In this document: positions 15,944 through 25,459 of the stretch, piece by piece
How the letters are laid out: the number at the start of each line of letters is the position of its first letter
How positions within the stretch are numbered: the first letter of the stretch is position 1
From: Vallitalea sp.
GTDB lineage: Bacteria > Bacillota > Clostridia > Lachnospirales > Vallitaleaceae
Assembly: GCF_025211055.1 (NCBI RefSeq)
Contig: NZ_JAOARO010000057.1
Span: 186,001-250,000, forward strand
Direction: 5' to 3'
Length of the DNA stretch: 64,000 nucleotides
Notes under the pieces: model-generated
The model's input: only the letters and a program-made list of their open reading frames with translations
Databases searched by the model: none
What the model was told of the DNA's origin: nothing
Position numbers and translations under genes: made by a program

Positions 15944-16171
15944 CTAGTACGTTGGAAGATTATCCAAATTATTATCTGTTGTTCCATCTGGATCAGCTCT
16001 TAGAAACTCTATACCATTTTTAGCTCTGCTTACGTTAACACCATCAATCTGATTTTCTTGAGCCATCTTAATAGCATCTTCAATAGGATAAGAGTTACCA
16101 TCATCAAGCATAACATCTGTTATCTTACCATAACCATCTTTTCTTACCTTAGTGATTCTAGCTTTTTCCAT
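15944..16171 (-). CDS. DUF3892 family small protein
   Basis: This 75-residue protein matches the DUF3892 family over its whole length: KARITKVRKDGYGKITDV, DDGNSYPIEDAI, IDGVNVSRAKNG and the C-terminal PDGTTDNNLDNLP. AGGAGG stands upstream of the ATG. The family's function is unknown. It looks monocistronic, between the terminator of the TetR operon and the end of the ornithine operon. Confidence 0.85.
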   Translation of the reverse strand: MEKARITKVRKDGYGKITDVMLDDGNSYPIEDAIKMAQENQIDGVNVSRAKNGIEFLRADPDGTTDNNLDNLPTY

Positions 16172-16323
16172 TGAAATCCTCCTTTATAGTACAAAACTTA
16201 TTCTCTTTGATAAGCAATGTAATTATGTCAGTAGATTACTTTTGATATATTAATAATTACACTCTTATTTTGTACCAATTAAGGAAAAATATTCAATAAT
16301 TTGTATTTTATTGATTATGTAAT

Positions 16324-17388
16324 CTATATATAAATCTTTTTCACATATTCTGATGTGAATAAACTTAATACACTACCGTATTTCAAAGAAAATCTGAGTA
16401 TACTGCCAACATTATAATTCTCATTACTATCTGTTACATCCAATATCAAGTGATCACTGCTAGAGCCAATAATTTCAATTCTTTTATCATCTGGTAATAT
16501 ATGTATAGGATCAACATCCTGCCTTCCAATAGCACAGATAGCTCTTCTTCGTATACCTTTATCATTGAAGAAAGGTACCTTACCAAAAGCATCCATACCA
16601 ATAATACCTATAGGCACTGATGGTTTATCCTGTAATTCTATTATCTCACATTGAAGAGTTATTGCATCTTGAAAAGTATTTTCAACTTTTTTTCCATAAG
16701 CTGTTTCTCTTCCAAGTACAATTGATTCCCCTAACCGTAATTGATTAATTCCCTGAGGCATATCTCCTTCTTCAATCAAATGAAGACTACTAGAATTTCC
16801 TCCCGACACCACTTTTAGATTCAATTTGTATTTCCTTCTAATACTCTCTTTCAAAGTTAATAGACGTTGAAGATTATATTTATCCGGCAGAACCCCTCCG
16901 TAGCATGTTAGATTAGTTCCTATTCCTATTAAATCTATATTATCTAATGAAATCATTATTTCAACGGTTTCAAATATCTCTTCTTTATCAAAAATACCTT
17001 CTCTAAGGTCTCCTAAGTCAACCATTAGAATTATCTTATGCCTGATATTTCTTTTTTTAGCTTCTTTTGATAATCTTCTAATAGTTGGTATTTCAGAATT
17101 AAGAGATATATCAGCATATTGGACTACTTCTTCTGCTTCACTTATCATAGGTAGTCTAAGTAATAGTTTTGGAAGTTTGAAACGCTTCAATTTCTTCAGA
17201 TTCTCTAAACGTGAATCTCCTATTACTCTTATACCTCCTTTTACCATCTCCCTTACTATCTTAGGTTTACCACAGAAAACTTTGGTAACTCCAACCACAT
17301 CTATATTGTTTTCATTACACATTTCAACTAATTTCTTCGCATTATTTCTAATTTTCACAAGATTTATTTCGACTCTTGGATAACACAT
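16324..17388 (-). CDS. orr: Ornithine racemase (PLP, alanine racemase N-terminal fold)
   Basis: The 354-residue protein has the fold-type III PLP barrel of YhfX/Orr-type racemases. The segment VEINLVKIRNNAKKL is followed by VVGVTKVFCG with the PLP lysine at about residue 36, then VSGGNSSSLHLIEE and NQLRLGESIVLGRE with phosphate-binding and hinge residues. It converts L-ornithine to D-ornithine, the substrate of the aminomutase encoded by oraS/oraE upstream. It is the last gene of the operon, after the GlmL-like gene. AGGAGG precedes the ATG by 6 nt. Its size and place agree with clostridial ornithine racemase rather than alanine racemase, which carries an extra C-terminal domain. Confidence 0.9.
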   Translation of the reverse strand: MCYPRVEINLVKIRNNAKKLVEMCNENNIDVVGVTKVFCGKPKIVREMVKGGIRVIGDSRLENLKKLKRFKLPKLLLRLPMISEAEEVVQYADISLNSEIPTIRRLSKEAKKRNIRHKIILMVDLGDLREGIFDKEEIFETVEIMISLDNIDLIGIGTNLTCYGGVLPDKYNLQRLLTLKESIRRKYKLNLKVVSGGNSSSLHLIEEGDMPQGINQLRLGESIVLGRETAYGKKVENTFQDAITLQCEIIELQDKPSVPIGIIGMDAFGKVPFFNDKGIRRRAICAIGRQDVDPIHILPDDKRIEIIGSSSDHLILDVTDSNENYNVGSILRFSLKYGSVLSLFTSEYVKKIYI

Positions 17389-17436
17389 TATAACCTCCTA
17401 TAGAACAATACAAATATTAATAGATACTTAATAAAG

Positions 17437-18810
17437 TTATTCTTTATCTTGTTCTAGGCTTTCTAATAGTAATTTTAGTGCTCCTTTTGGATATTTCTCT
17501 GATATTACACCTAATGAGGCCATTATATATAATCTGTCAACTAATATTCTCACATCTTTTGATGGCAGTAACTCATCTCCATTACCCCGCAACATCTTTC
17601 TGAGAATATCTATTCCTTCAAGTCTAGTTAATGCACCACCTGTTCCTATTATGTACTTAACATTAGTTAAATCTTTTCCTTCAGCTATAGTTTTTTTACC
17701 TGTTGTACCATATAGATACCTTAAGGTTCCTGCATGTCTTTTAATAGCAATAGTACTAGCTTCAAGAGTTAATTGTTTTATCAGATCCTTTTCAAGTTTT
17801 GTTTCAGGAATAGGTTTATAGTTATGGGTTATATCTTGTAGAACAGCCATATCAATATTCATTTTTCTTGAAAGCTCTTCCAGAGTTATATTATCTATTA
17901 TATTGCCTACATTAATATAAACTCCAAGATCACCTTCAACTGTACGTTTTGACATTGGCTCTATATTTACTAATATTTCATTGATTTCATCACTGCCCAT
18001 TGTTACAGAATGGACATCTGTTGTAGCTCCTCCAACATCTACAACTACCAAATCTCCTATTTTTTTTTCTAATAACTGAGCCATCTTCATAACAGCTCCT
18101 GGTGTAGGCAATATACTCATATTTACTAGTTCACGTACCTTCTCCATACCTGGTGCTTTTGTTATGTGTTCTTCAAAAACTTCTTGAATCTTTAATCTTG
18201 TGGGTTTCACATTAAGCTTATCAATCTTAGGATAAACATTCTCCACAATATAGACTCGCCTTGAAACTTCTTCAAATATTTCTCTGATTTCATCTTGATT
18301 CTGAACATTGCCTGCATATATGACAGGTGTATCCTTCAGATCTTCAATACCAGCAATACACTCTGCATTATATAACGCAGTATCCCTCTCCCCATAGTCA
18401 ACTCCACCTGCTAATAGAATGATATTGGGTCTAATTTCTTTTAACGTATTTATATCTGTTCTTCTTAGTTTCCCTGAAGTTATGAATTTGATATTAGCTC
18501 CTGCTCCTAGTGCCGCTTCTTTGGCAGCTTTTACTGTCATGTCATGGACTAATCCATGAACAGTCATTCTAAGTCCCCCAGCAGCACTACTAGTAGCAAA
18601 GAATTCTTCATATTCAATAAAAGAGACATTCAGGTTTTTCTTTAGATCATTAAAAGCATTCTTTAGCCCTTTCGTCACATCTCCTTCAAGAACAGTTGTA
18701 TAGTATTGACCTTGACCAACTAACTTAGGATGATCTGTTTCCATATCTGCAAATGCATTAACAACTGTAGTTGTACTTCCTATCTCAGCTGAAATAAGAT
18801 CCACTTTCAT
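17437..18810 (-). CDS. GlmL/MutL-like ASKHA ATPase, probable aminomutase reactivation factor
   Basis: The likely start is ATG 18810 (457 residues); a GTG at 18819 is an alternative, and neither has a strong ribosome-binding site. The N-terminus ISAEIGSTTTVVNAFA is the phosphate-1 motif of the actin/Hsp70 fold. VVDVGGATTDVHSV is phosphate-2, and IGTGGALTRLEG is the adenosine motif. The family includes GlmL/MutL, found beside B12-dependent mutases and believed to remove damaged cobamide. In ornithine clusters of other clostridia a similar gene lies between oraE and orr, as here. Reactivation of D-ornithine aminomutase is inferred from context. Confidence 0.85.
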   Translation of the reverse strand: MKVDLISAEIGSTTTVVNAFADMETDHPKLVGQGQYYTTVLEGDVTKGLKNAFNDLKKNLNVSFIEYEEFFATSSAAGGLRMTVHGLVHDMTVKAAKEAALGAGANIKFITSGKLRRTDINTLKEIRPNIILLAGGVDYGERDTALYNAECIAGIEDLKDTPVIYAGNVQNQDEIREIFEEVSRRVYIVENVYPKIDKLNVKPTRLKIQEVFEEHITKAPGMEKVRELVNMSILPTPGAVMKMAQLLEKKIGDLVVVDVGGATTDVHSVTMGSDEINEILVNIEPMSKRTVEGDLGVYINVGNIIDNITLEELSRKMNIDMAVLQDITHNYKPIPETKLEKDLIKQLTLEASTIAIKRHAGTLRYLYGTTGKKTIAEGKDLTNVKYIIGTGGALTRLEGIDILRKMLRGNGDELLPSKDVRILVDRLYIMASLGVISEKYPKGALKLLLESLEQDKE

Positions 18811-18849
18811 ATTTATCACTCATTTCTATTTAGAGATTCCTATTTTGGT

Positions 18850-21066
18850 CTATTTATCTTTTTCATTCTCTCTTCTTTTTTTAACTAAGAATGTAGCCAC
18901 ATCTACACCTTTTGAGCCTCTTCCGAATCCAGCATCCATACCATTCTTGACTGCTATTTCAGGTGTAACTTGTGTTCCACCACTTACAAGAATTATCTTA
19001 TCTCTTATACCTTTTTCAACACAGTAATCATTGATTCTTTTCATGTTCTTATAATGAATCTCATCATGACTTATTATAGTTGAAGCCAGTATAGCATCTG
19101 CATTAAGCTCTATAGCTGAATCAACAATCTTTGCTACAGGTACAGATGTTCCAAGATAATGACATTCGATTCCGTACTTTTCAATTCCCCCATGTTTAAT
19201 ATCCAATATTTCTCTAAGACCTACAGAATGTTCATCTTCCCCAATAGTTCCTGCAACAATTTTCATAGGCTTATTCTTTATATCCTCTCTTATTTCATCA
19301 TCACTCATAACGATTGGCTTTGGAGGTATTACAAGGTCATTGATATCAACCCCAAATGATACCTTACCTTTTATTTCTATTCTAGTCCCCTCTGCTATTT
19401 GCATAACTTGTTTGTGAATGACTTCAACCTCTTCAAGATTCATTTTCTTACCTATCTCAACTGCTGCAAATTCTGCTGTTCTTTCATCAGTGGGTAACAT
19501 CATAGTTATAAGTACTGTTCCATCACCCATCCATTCCATTTCTGGTTTTAATATTGAAGTTTTTCTTATATCTTTTGTTTCTTCCAATCTCTTATATACA
19601 TTATCTTCTTCATCTAATTCATCTATGTACATTATCTTACTTCTATCTTCGAAAGTACATCCGCTTATTAGTGATGAAGGGTCTTTAACTGCTTCTTCCC
19701 CATATTGAGAGGTATTATTGTAACCAAAGAATGCTGTAACAGGCGCCATATAATCTTCATCTCTAGTGAAAACTGTACCTGCACCAACTCCACCATTGAT
19801 CTTTCTCACAATACCATCATAATTCCTTTCTGGATAACACCCTGAATCAACAAAGAATCCAGCTTCAACTGCATTGAAGTAGCCACCTATATCAAGTATC
19901 TCTTCCATAAATAATACTGCACGTTCTTTTAATTCACGTATCTTTTCTGGAAGAAATCCTTCATCTCTCTTCAAGGCTACCATGTCTTTTAATCCATCCA
20001 TACCTATCATGGCTTGTTTAGCAGTATTAGTACCTTCTATATTATATATATGCCAAGGTACATTTCTTCCTTCATCAGGAGTTATAGTTGATTGTATATC
20101 AGCACTTGTTAGCTTGGAAATAAGCAGGTTAAGAGTATGAGTTACTGTAGCTTCTCTTGTTGATGAACCCATGTATTTCGTATTCTGCTGAGCCCTTATC
20201 TTATATTCTCTGAACAATTCCCTTAGTGCTATAGCATAAGGTAGATCAAGCCTCATACAAGGTGCTGGTGGAGCAGTTGGTGGAACAGATGATAAGCATA
20301 TATTTTCTTTTTTTATCCCAGATTTTACTGAAAACATTGAATTAAGTCCATGCTGTACCATCAGTTCAGGCATTACTCTCCATGCTTCTCTTGCAGTTGC
20401 ATTAGCATTATGAGCTCCATCTATCTGTACTATGCCTGCATAAGCCATTACATGTTTTGCATTGGCTGCATCTACAAAAGAACGAATCATATTGATGTTT
20501 CTGTATAAAACATTATATTGTGGGTCTTGATGAGCTCCATTAACTCCTTCTTCTGCAAACATTACAGCGATTTCTGGTCCTGCAACACCACTTACATATG
20601 AGTGATAATTAATTTCTCTACCCACTTCATCTTCAATGTAATCTAGTGCCTTCCTCTGAGCTCTAAGTTGTTTTCTTGTTATTGGAATTCCACCTATACC
20701 TTGTGGTGTTCCTTCAATTAAACCATCAAAATGGCTTTGTCCAGCAGTTCTTATTACCATAAGATGGTCAGCACCATTCCAAGCAGCCATACGCATTCTA
20801 CGAATATCATCTTCAAACCTCCCTGATGCAATCTCTGTAGTGATAACGCTATCAGGCTGTGGGTCAATGTTATTGAAATAATGGGCAGCTGGAAGTGGTT
20901 GACTCTGTGTTAAGTTTTCACTGGTATCACTGTAGCAAAATGGTCCTATTTCTCTTACTTCTCCTCTACCATCTCTCCAATGCCATCCCATTCTACGAGG
21001 TGAATAATGCTCTAAATCTTCCAAGATATTATCTATATCCAGTTTTTCATTAGGTTTTAGATTCAT
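18850..21066 (-). CDS. oraE: D-ornithine 4,5-aminomutase, large (B12- and PLP-binding) subunit
   Basis: The 738-residue protein is full length for OraE. The N-terminal two thirds form the catalytic barrel with SQPLPAAHYFNNIDPQPDSV and VIRTAGQSHFDGLIEGTPQG. The C-terminal Rossmann domain holds DEHSVG at about 611-616, where His613 is the lower axial ligand of cobalamin, followed by STIISHDE and SGG. The enzyme uses adenosylcobalamin and PLP to move the terminal amino group of D-ornithine to C4, giving (2R,4S)-2,4-diaminopentanoate. It starts 3 nt after the stop of oraS. The upstream TAACAAATG region is short, so coupling with oraS is likely. Confidence 0.96.
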   Translation of the reverse strand: MNLKPNEKLDIDNILEDLEHYSPRRMGWHWRDGRGEVREIGPFCYSDTSENLTQSQPLPAAHYFNNIDPQPDSVITTEIASGRFEDDIRRMRMAAWNGADHLMVIRTAGQSHFDGLIEGTPQGIGGIPITRKQLRAQRKALDYIEDEVGREINYHSYVSGVAGPEIAVMFAEEGVNGAHQDPQYNVLYRNINMIRSFVDAANAKHVMAYAGIVQIDGAHNANATAREAWRVMPELMVQHGLNSMFSVKSGIKKENICLSSVPPTAPPAPCMRLDLPYAIALRELFREYKIRAQQNTKYMGSSTREATVTHTLNLLISKLTSADIQSTITPDEGRNVPWHIYNIEGTNTAKQAMIGMDGLKDMVALKRDEGFLPEKIRELKERAVLFMEEILDIGGYFNAVEAGFFVDSGCYPERNYDGIVRKINGGVGAGTVFTRDEDYMAPVTAFFGYNNTSQYGEEAVKDPSSLISGCTFEDRSKIMYIDELDEEDNVYKRLEETKDIRKTSILKPEMEWMGDGTVLITMMLPTDERTAEFAAVEIGKKMNLEEVEVIHKQVMQIAEGTRIEIKGKVSFGVDINDLVIPPKPIVMSDDEIREDIKNKPMKIVAGTIGEDEHSVGLREILDIKHGGIEKYGIECHYLGTSVPVAKIVDSAIELNADAILASTIISHDEIHYKNMKRINDYCVEKGIRDKIILVSGGTQVTPEIAVKNGMDAGFGRGSKGVDVATFLVKKRRENEKDK

Positions 21067-21069
21067 TTG

Positions 21070-21450
21070 TTACTTTCCTCCCCCAAAAACTTGTTCTAAG
21101 TGAGCCAATAGCTCTTCATCATTATTAGCTAACCTTAGTCCTGCTTCCCTTATGGATAAATCTTTATCTCTAGCGACTCTATATACTAGATGTCCAACAC
21201 CTTTTCCCACAAGATGCTTATTTTTTTCCATTAAAGATGATACAATAGCTTTGGATTCAATACTGGAAAAACCCATTCTCAATAATACTGAACGTTCAAT
21301 TGATGGTGAAGTATTATTCTTAGCCATCTCTATCATAGGGTCAACTATTTTTTCAGCTAGCTCCCAGAATCTTTGTTCTAATTCATCTTCTGTTAGATTC
21401 TGCAAATGTTTCCTTCTTGATTCATAGTCATCCAGTCGATTATTACCCAT
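21070..21450 (-). CDS. oraS: D-ornithine 4,5-aminomutase, small subunit
   Basis: The protein has 126 residues from ATG 21450; an earlier in-frame ATG at 21456 abuts AGGAGG and is less likely. It is helical and charged, with LTEDELEQRFWELAEKIVDPM and PSIERSVLLRMGFSS typical of OraS. It supports the barrel of OraE and contributes to substrate binding. It lies directly upstream of oraE and downstream of ortB in the same operon. Confidence 0.93.
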   Translation of the reverse strand: MGNNRLDDYESRRKHLQNLTEDELEQRFWELAEKIVDPMIEMAKNNTSPSIERSVLLRMGFSSIESKAIVSSLMEKNKHLVGKGVGHLVYRVARDKDLSIREAGLRLANNDEELLAHLEQVFGGGK

Positions 21451-21531
21451 AAACATCCTCCTTATAATTAAACTATTTCCATTAAATCCCCATAACTTAT
21501 AAATCTTTATCTATTCTAATGTCAATTACCA

Positions 21532-22929
21532 TTACATTTCTTCTATTATCCTCTTAACCTCTTTCACACTGAGTTTTATTTCTTCAGCTATGAACCCCAC
21601 TTCATCATCTGAAAATCCTTTGTCAGTTTTTAGATTCTTAATATAAGATTTCTTCAATTTCATCATATCTATTTCTTTAGCTTTTATTAGGCTAGGATGT
21701 TTTGGTAATATAATATTCTTACCTGGAATTTGATTAACTGGATCCCCAATCTCTATACTTATGCTGTTTTCTCTTGCAAAAGATAATTGAGCAGATACAT
21801 GTTTACCAGCTCCTGTATATTCTGTTTCCTGTACAACGATTATTCTATCTTCATCCATCTGAGTAGCTAGGTTGAAGGCTGCTGTTACTGATGTATTTCC
21901 AGCAGGCCCTCTCTCAAGTCCTTCAATCATTGCCATAGCTTCTGTCATATAAAATACTTCTCCTTGAGAAACAGTAACATATCTATCCATATATCTTAAT
22001 GGTCTTGCAGCTGATCTTGGAACATCTGATCTATCTGGATTAGTTGAAAAAGGCACACCAAAACCTGTATGTCCAGTAGTAAATGATTTCTTATTGAACT
22101 GGTTATCACTTGCCATATGAAGTCCAGTCAGATCAACGCTTGCACCTATTATAGTGGTATCATTGGCTCCTAATTTTAATAAACCTCTTGCAGTTCCTGT
22201 CAAATTTCCTCCACCTGCATTAGTAATAACAACTACATCAGGGTCTTTATTTTCATTCTCTCTAAACCATGTAGCAAGCTCATATCCAAGAGTTTCAATA
22301 CCCGCTACACCAAAAGGTGTATATAGAGAAGCATTGAAATAACCTGTTTCATCAAGTACTTTCAAAAAAGTATAGAATAACTCTGGACCTACTGTAAGTT
22401 GTATGACTTCAGCACCATAAGCTTCACATTTCCTTGCTTTTTCAATAATCTCTGGCTGTCCTTTTCCTTTGCTGTCATAACATTCTTGGATGATGATACA
22501 TTTCAATCCCTGCATGGCTGCTTGACTTGCAACTGCTGCACCATAATTACCACTAGTTGCAGCTACCACACCTTTATATCCTAATTTTTTGGCATGATAT
22601 ACGGATACTGCTGCTCTTCTAGCTTTGAAACTACCTGATGGATTGGCTGCTTCGTCCTTTAAAAATATTCTAGCACCTTTACCTTTGCTACTTATTTTTC
22701 TAGCAAGTTTTGTAAGATTTTTAAGTTCATATACAGGTGTATCTCCAACACTGGTTTTCTTTTCAATCTCTCTTACCTGGTCCAATTCATAGCCTGTTTT
22801 TTTCATCATACCTTCATAATCAAAAACAACACCTTCTTTTTCAAACTCAGTGTAGTCAATTCCTACTGCTTTTTTCATTATCTCATTTTTTCTGCTCATT
22901 ATTGCTTCATAACTAGTATCTCTACTCAC
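21532..22929 (-). CDS. ortB: 2-amino-4-ketopentanoate thiolase, beta (PLP) subunit
   Basis: The start is taken as GTG 22929, 8 nt after AGGAGG; a GTG at 22938 overlaps that site. The resulting 465-residue protein is a fold-type II PLP enzyme like threonine synthase. GSFKARRAAVSVYHAKKLG contains the Schiff-base lysine (near residue 105), TSGNYGAAVASQAA binds substrate and NAGGGNLTGTARG binds phosphate. With OrtA it cleaves 2-amino-4-ketopentanoate with CoA into alanine and acetyl-CoA. It overlaps the end of ortA by 8 nt. RSAARPLRYMDRYVTVSQGEVF is a further OrtB-like stretch. Confidence 0.94.
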   Translation of the reverse strand: MSRDTSYEAIMSRKNEIMKKAVGIDYTEFEKEGVVFDYEGMMKKTGYELDQVREIEKKTSVGDTPVYELKNLTKLARKISSKGKGARIFLKDEAANPSGSFKARRAAVSVYHAKKLGYKGVVAATSGNYGAAVASQAAMQGLKCIIIQECYDSKGKGQPEIIEKARKCEAYGAEVIQLTVGPELFYTFLKVLDETGYFNASLYTPFGVAGIETLGYELATWFRENENKDPDVVVITNAGGGNLTGTARGLLKLGANDTTIIGASVDLTGLHMASDNQFNKKSFTTGHTGFGVPFSTNPDRSDVPRSAARPLRYMDRYVTVSQGEVFYMTEAMAMIEGLERGPAGNTSVTAAFNLATQMDEDRIIVVQETEYTGAGKHVSAQLSFARENSISIEIGDPVNQIPGKNIILPKHPSLIKAKEIDMMKLKKSYIKNLKTDKGFSDDEVGFIAEEIKLSVKEVKRIIEEM

Positions 22930-23230
22930 TATCCTCACCTCCTAGTATTGTCCTAAGCTGGTTACCAATATAAGAAAGTTCTTGAATGTAATCTCCAAAA
23001 GTATGTTGGTAGCTTGGATTTACTTCTATCAAAGTACCCTCTATCTCACGACCAATATATGTTCTTACAGTAACTCTATCATCTATACAAGCTTCTTCAT
23101 CAACTAAATAACCTTTTACCCACATTTCAAGAGGACATTTTTTTGTATCGTCTGGTAAATGACTAGCCCTCTTATCAGGCTCTAAAACAGTATTATGAAT
23201 TCTAACCCAGTCACCTTTTATTGCTATCAT
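22922..23230 (-). CDS. ortA: 2-amino-4-ketopentanoate thiolase, alpha subunit
   Basis: This 102-residue protein begins with KGDWVRIHNTVLEPDKRASHLP and ends in a beta-rich part with RTYIGREIEGTLIEVNP, both typical of OrtA. It has no cofactor-binding motif and acts only with OrtB. GGAGGG precedes the ATG. Its stop overlaps the start of ortB, giving translational coupling of the two subunits. Confidence 0.92.
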   Translation of the reverse strand: MIAIKGDWVRIHNTVLEPDKRASHLPDDTKKCPLEMWVKGYLVDEEACIDDRVTVRTYIGREIEGTLIEVNPSYQHTFGDYIQELSYIGNQLRTILGGEDSE

Positions 23231-23255
23231 AATAAATACCCTCCTTTGGTACTAA

Positions 23256-24305
23256 CTATTTCTCTATCATATCTCTCATATCACCCATAATAGCTCTTGG
23301 AACTGGTAAATCCAACATGGTCTTTAGTCCAGCTCTTGCATTGATTACGTGAGGAATCATATTGACACACATAGCAATAGTTCCAATCCCCCCTGGAATC
23401 TCTGGGTTAATAGCCATATTTACATCTGGAACACCTTTGATTCTTATGTAATCACCAGTACTTACCCCTTCAAGTTCAGGCTCTATTTGTTGAGGATGAA
23501 TCATATTAATCTTTCTTTCCCCATTAACCATTCCATGACCAACCATGCTAACACCTGCTACATTACCTGCTTCCACCTTCGCATAAGGTGTCTCTCTATA
23601 GACGTTGGAAATAATAGGTTTACATCCCTGACTAATTGGTCCATCTAGTTCCCAGCCGATTGCATCTGTAATCATTCTTATGGATTCAGCAAAACCTACA
23701 TGACCAGCTAAAGAACCATCTTCTACTCTTCTATCAAAATCATCTGCTTTAATACCTACACCTTGTTCTTCCATTACCGTTGGTCCGAATGGTGATAAAC
23801 TATTGACTCTTTCACATTCTATACTTTCAACTTCTTCACAAGCTCCTGTTAAAACAACAGCCAATAAGTCCATAATCAATCCTGGATTAATTCCAGTTCC
23901 TAAAACTGATACGCCATTTTCTTTTGCAATTTTATCTATTTCATCTGACAACTTAGGAGACCCAGCTCTTGAATATGCCATCTCTTCAGCCGTTGATATC
24001 ACATTGATTTTCTTCTTAAGGATATATACTATCTTATCAAAAGCACCCTTAACATAAGAATCTGTACATAGTAATGCTACATCTGCACATTTCTCTGTAA
24101 ATATTTCATTTTCGTCACCACTAATGATGACCTCACTTCTATCCTTTTTTTCTACTCCCAATACTTCATATATGCTTTTACCTATTTTATTAGGGTCTTT
24201 ATCACATACTCCAACTATTTTGACACCTTGTTTTTTTAGTAGCATATTAGCCATTCCGCTACCCATTGCTCCAAATCCCCATATTATAACTTTTATATCT
24301 TCCAT
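23256..24305 (-). CDS. ord: 2,4-diaminopentanoate dehydrogenase
   Basis: The 349-residue protein has an N-terminal Rossmann fold (IIWGFGAMGSGMANML, residues about 7-22) for NAD(P). The catalytic/substrate part has GTGINPGLIMDLLAVVLTGAC and the C-terminal GGIGTIAMCVNMIPHV. It oxidatively deaminates (2R,4S)-2,4-diaminopentanoate to 2-amino-4-ketopentanoate and NH3. It is the first ornithine-specific gene of the operon, 141 nt after argF. That gap holds only a weak CTTTTAA/TTAAAAG hairpin, so an internal promoter is possible. AGGAGG lies before the ATG. Confidence 0.94.
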   Translation of the reverse strand: MEDIKVIIWGFGAMGSGMANMLLKKQGVKIVGVCDKDPNKIGKSIYEVLGVEKKDRSEVIISGDENEIFTEKCADVALLCTDSYVKGAFDKIVYILKKKINVISTAEEMAYSRAGSPKLSDEIDKIAKENGVSVLGTGINPGLIMDLLAVVLTGACEEVESIECERVNSLSPFGPTVMEEQGVGIKADDFDRRVEDGSLAGHVGFAESIRMITDAIGWELDGPISQGCKPIISNVYRETPYAKVEAGNVAGVSMVGHGMVNGERKINMIHPQQIEPELEGVSTGDYIRIKGVPDVNMAINPEIPGGIGTIAMCVNMIPHVINARAGLKTMLDLPVPRAIMGDMRDMIEK

Positions 24306-24446
24306 ACCTTATCCTCCTATATCTACTCTAAGCAACCTATTCAACTTCCCACTACATCAACCTTTTAAGTCATGCTAATTAAAAGCTCCATTCAAAGTTA
24401 GAAAGCCCTGATAATATATTGATAGGTTACTTAGTTTGTTAATTAC

Positions 24447-25433
24447 TTATAAAGTAGCTACCATCACAGCTTTTATAGTATGCATTCTATTCTCTGCTTC
24501 ATCGAATACAACTGAGTATTTGCTTTCAAATACTTCGTCGGTAACTTCCATTTCACTTATACCATATTTCTTTTCTATTTCTTTACCAACAGTAGTCTTA
24601 AGATCATGAAAAGCTGGAAGACAATGCATGAAGATAACTTCACTATTAGCCATATTCACCATATTCATATTTACTTGATAAGGTTTTAACATCTTAATTC
24701 TCTCTTCAAAATATTCTTCTTCACCCATAGAAACCCATACATCAGTATAGATGACATCTACATCACTAATACCTTCTTCAATGGAATCTGTAACTGTTAT
24801 AGAAGCACCTGATTCATTAGCGTATACTTCAGCTTTAGTTACTAATTCTTGTTCTGGGAACAATTCTTTTGGAGAAACTATTCTAAAGTCCATACCCATC
24901 TTTGAAGCACCTATCATCAATGAGTTAGCCATATTGTTTCTGCCATCACCTACATAAGCGAATTTTATTCCTTTCAAGTAACCAATATGTTCAAATATAG
25001 TAAGGAAATCTGCTAATACTTGAGTTGGGTGGAATTTATCTGTTAGTCCATTCCATACAGGAACACCAGCATATTTTGCTAGATCAGATACTGTATTATG
25101 AGAAAATCCTCTAAACTGGATACCATCAAACATTCTTCCAAGTACCCTAGCTGTATCAGCAACAGATTCTTTTTTACCTAATTGAATATCACCTTTTCCT
25201 AGATATTCTGGATGAGCACCTTCGTCAGCAGCAGCTGTTACGAATGCACATCTTGTTCTTGTAGAAGGCTTTTCAAATATTAATGCTATGTTTTTGCCAT
25301 CAAGATTCTTAGGTCTTATACCTGCATATTTTTGTCTTTTTAATTCACTGGCTAAATCAATCAAATACTCAATTTCCTTCTTAGAATAATCCTCTAATGA
25401 TAACAAATGTCTTCCTTTCAAATTAAATGCCAT
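24447..25433 (-). CDS. argF: Ornithine carbamoyltransferase
   Basis: The 328-residue protein has all catalytic marks of ornithine carbamoyltransferase: STRTR at about 57-61 for carbamoyl phosphate, [22 protein letters not shown] near 140, the ornithine-loop VSMGEE region and HCLPAFHD near 272. As it follows arginine deiminase by 26 nt, it probably runs in the catabolic direction (citrulline plus phosphate to ornithine plus carbamoyl phosphate), as ArcB does. It then feeds ornithine into the genes downstream. Anabolic use cannot be excluded; no other arginine-biosynthesis gene is near. Confidence 0.94.
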   Translation of the reverse strand: MAFNLKGRHLLSLEDYSKKEIEYLIDLASELKRQKYAGIRPKNLDGKNIALIFEKPSTRTRCAFVTAAADEGAHPEYLGKGDIQLGKKESVADTARVLGRMFDGIQFRGFSHNTVSDLAKYAGVPVWNGLTDKFHPTQVLADFLTIFEHIGYLKGIKFAYVGDGRNNMANSLMIGASKMGMDFRIVSPKELFPEQELVTKAEVYANESGASITVTDSIEEGISDVDVIYTDVWVSMGEEEYFEERIKMLKPYQVNMNMVNMANSEVIFMHCLPAFHDLKTTVGKEIEKKYGISEMEVTDEVFESKYSVVFDEAENRMHTIKAVMVATL

Positions 25434-25459
25434 ATTCCCTTCCTCCTTAAAAATTTATA

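Noticed and set aside
24362..24385. CTTTTAA/TTAAAAG hairpin between argF and ord as a terminator
   Set aside because: Short AT-only stem without T-run; too weak to split the operon.
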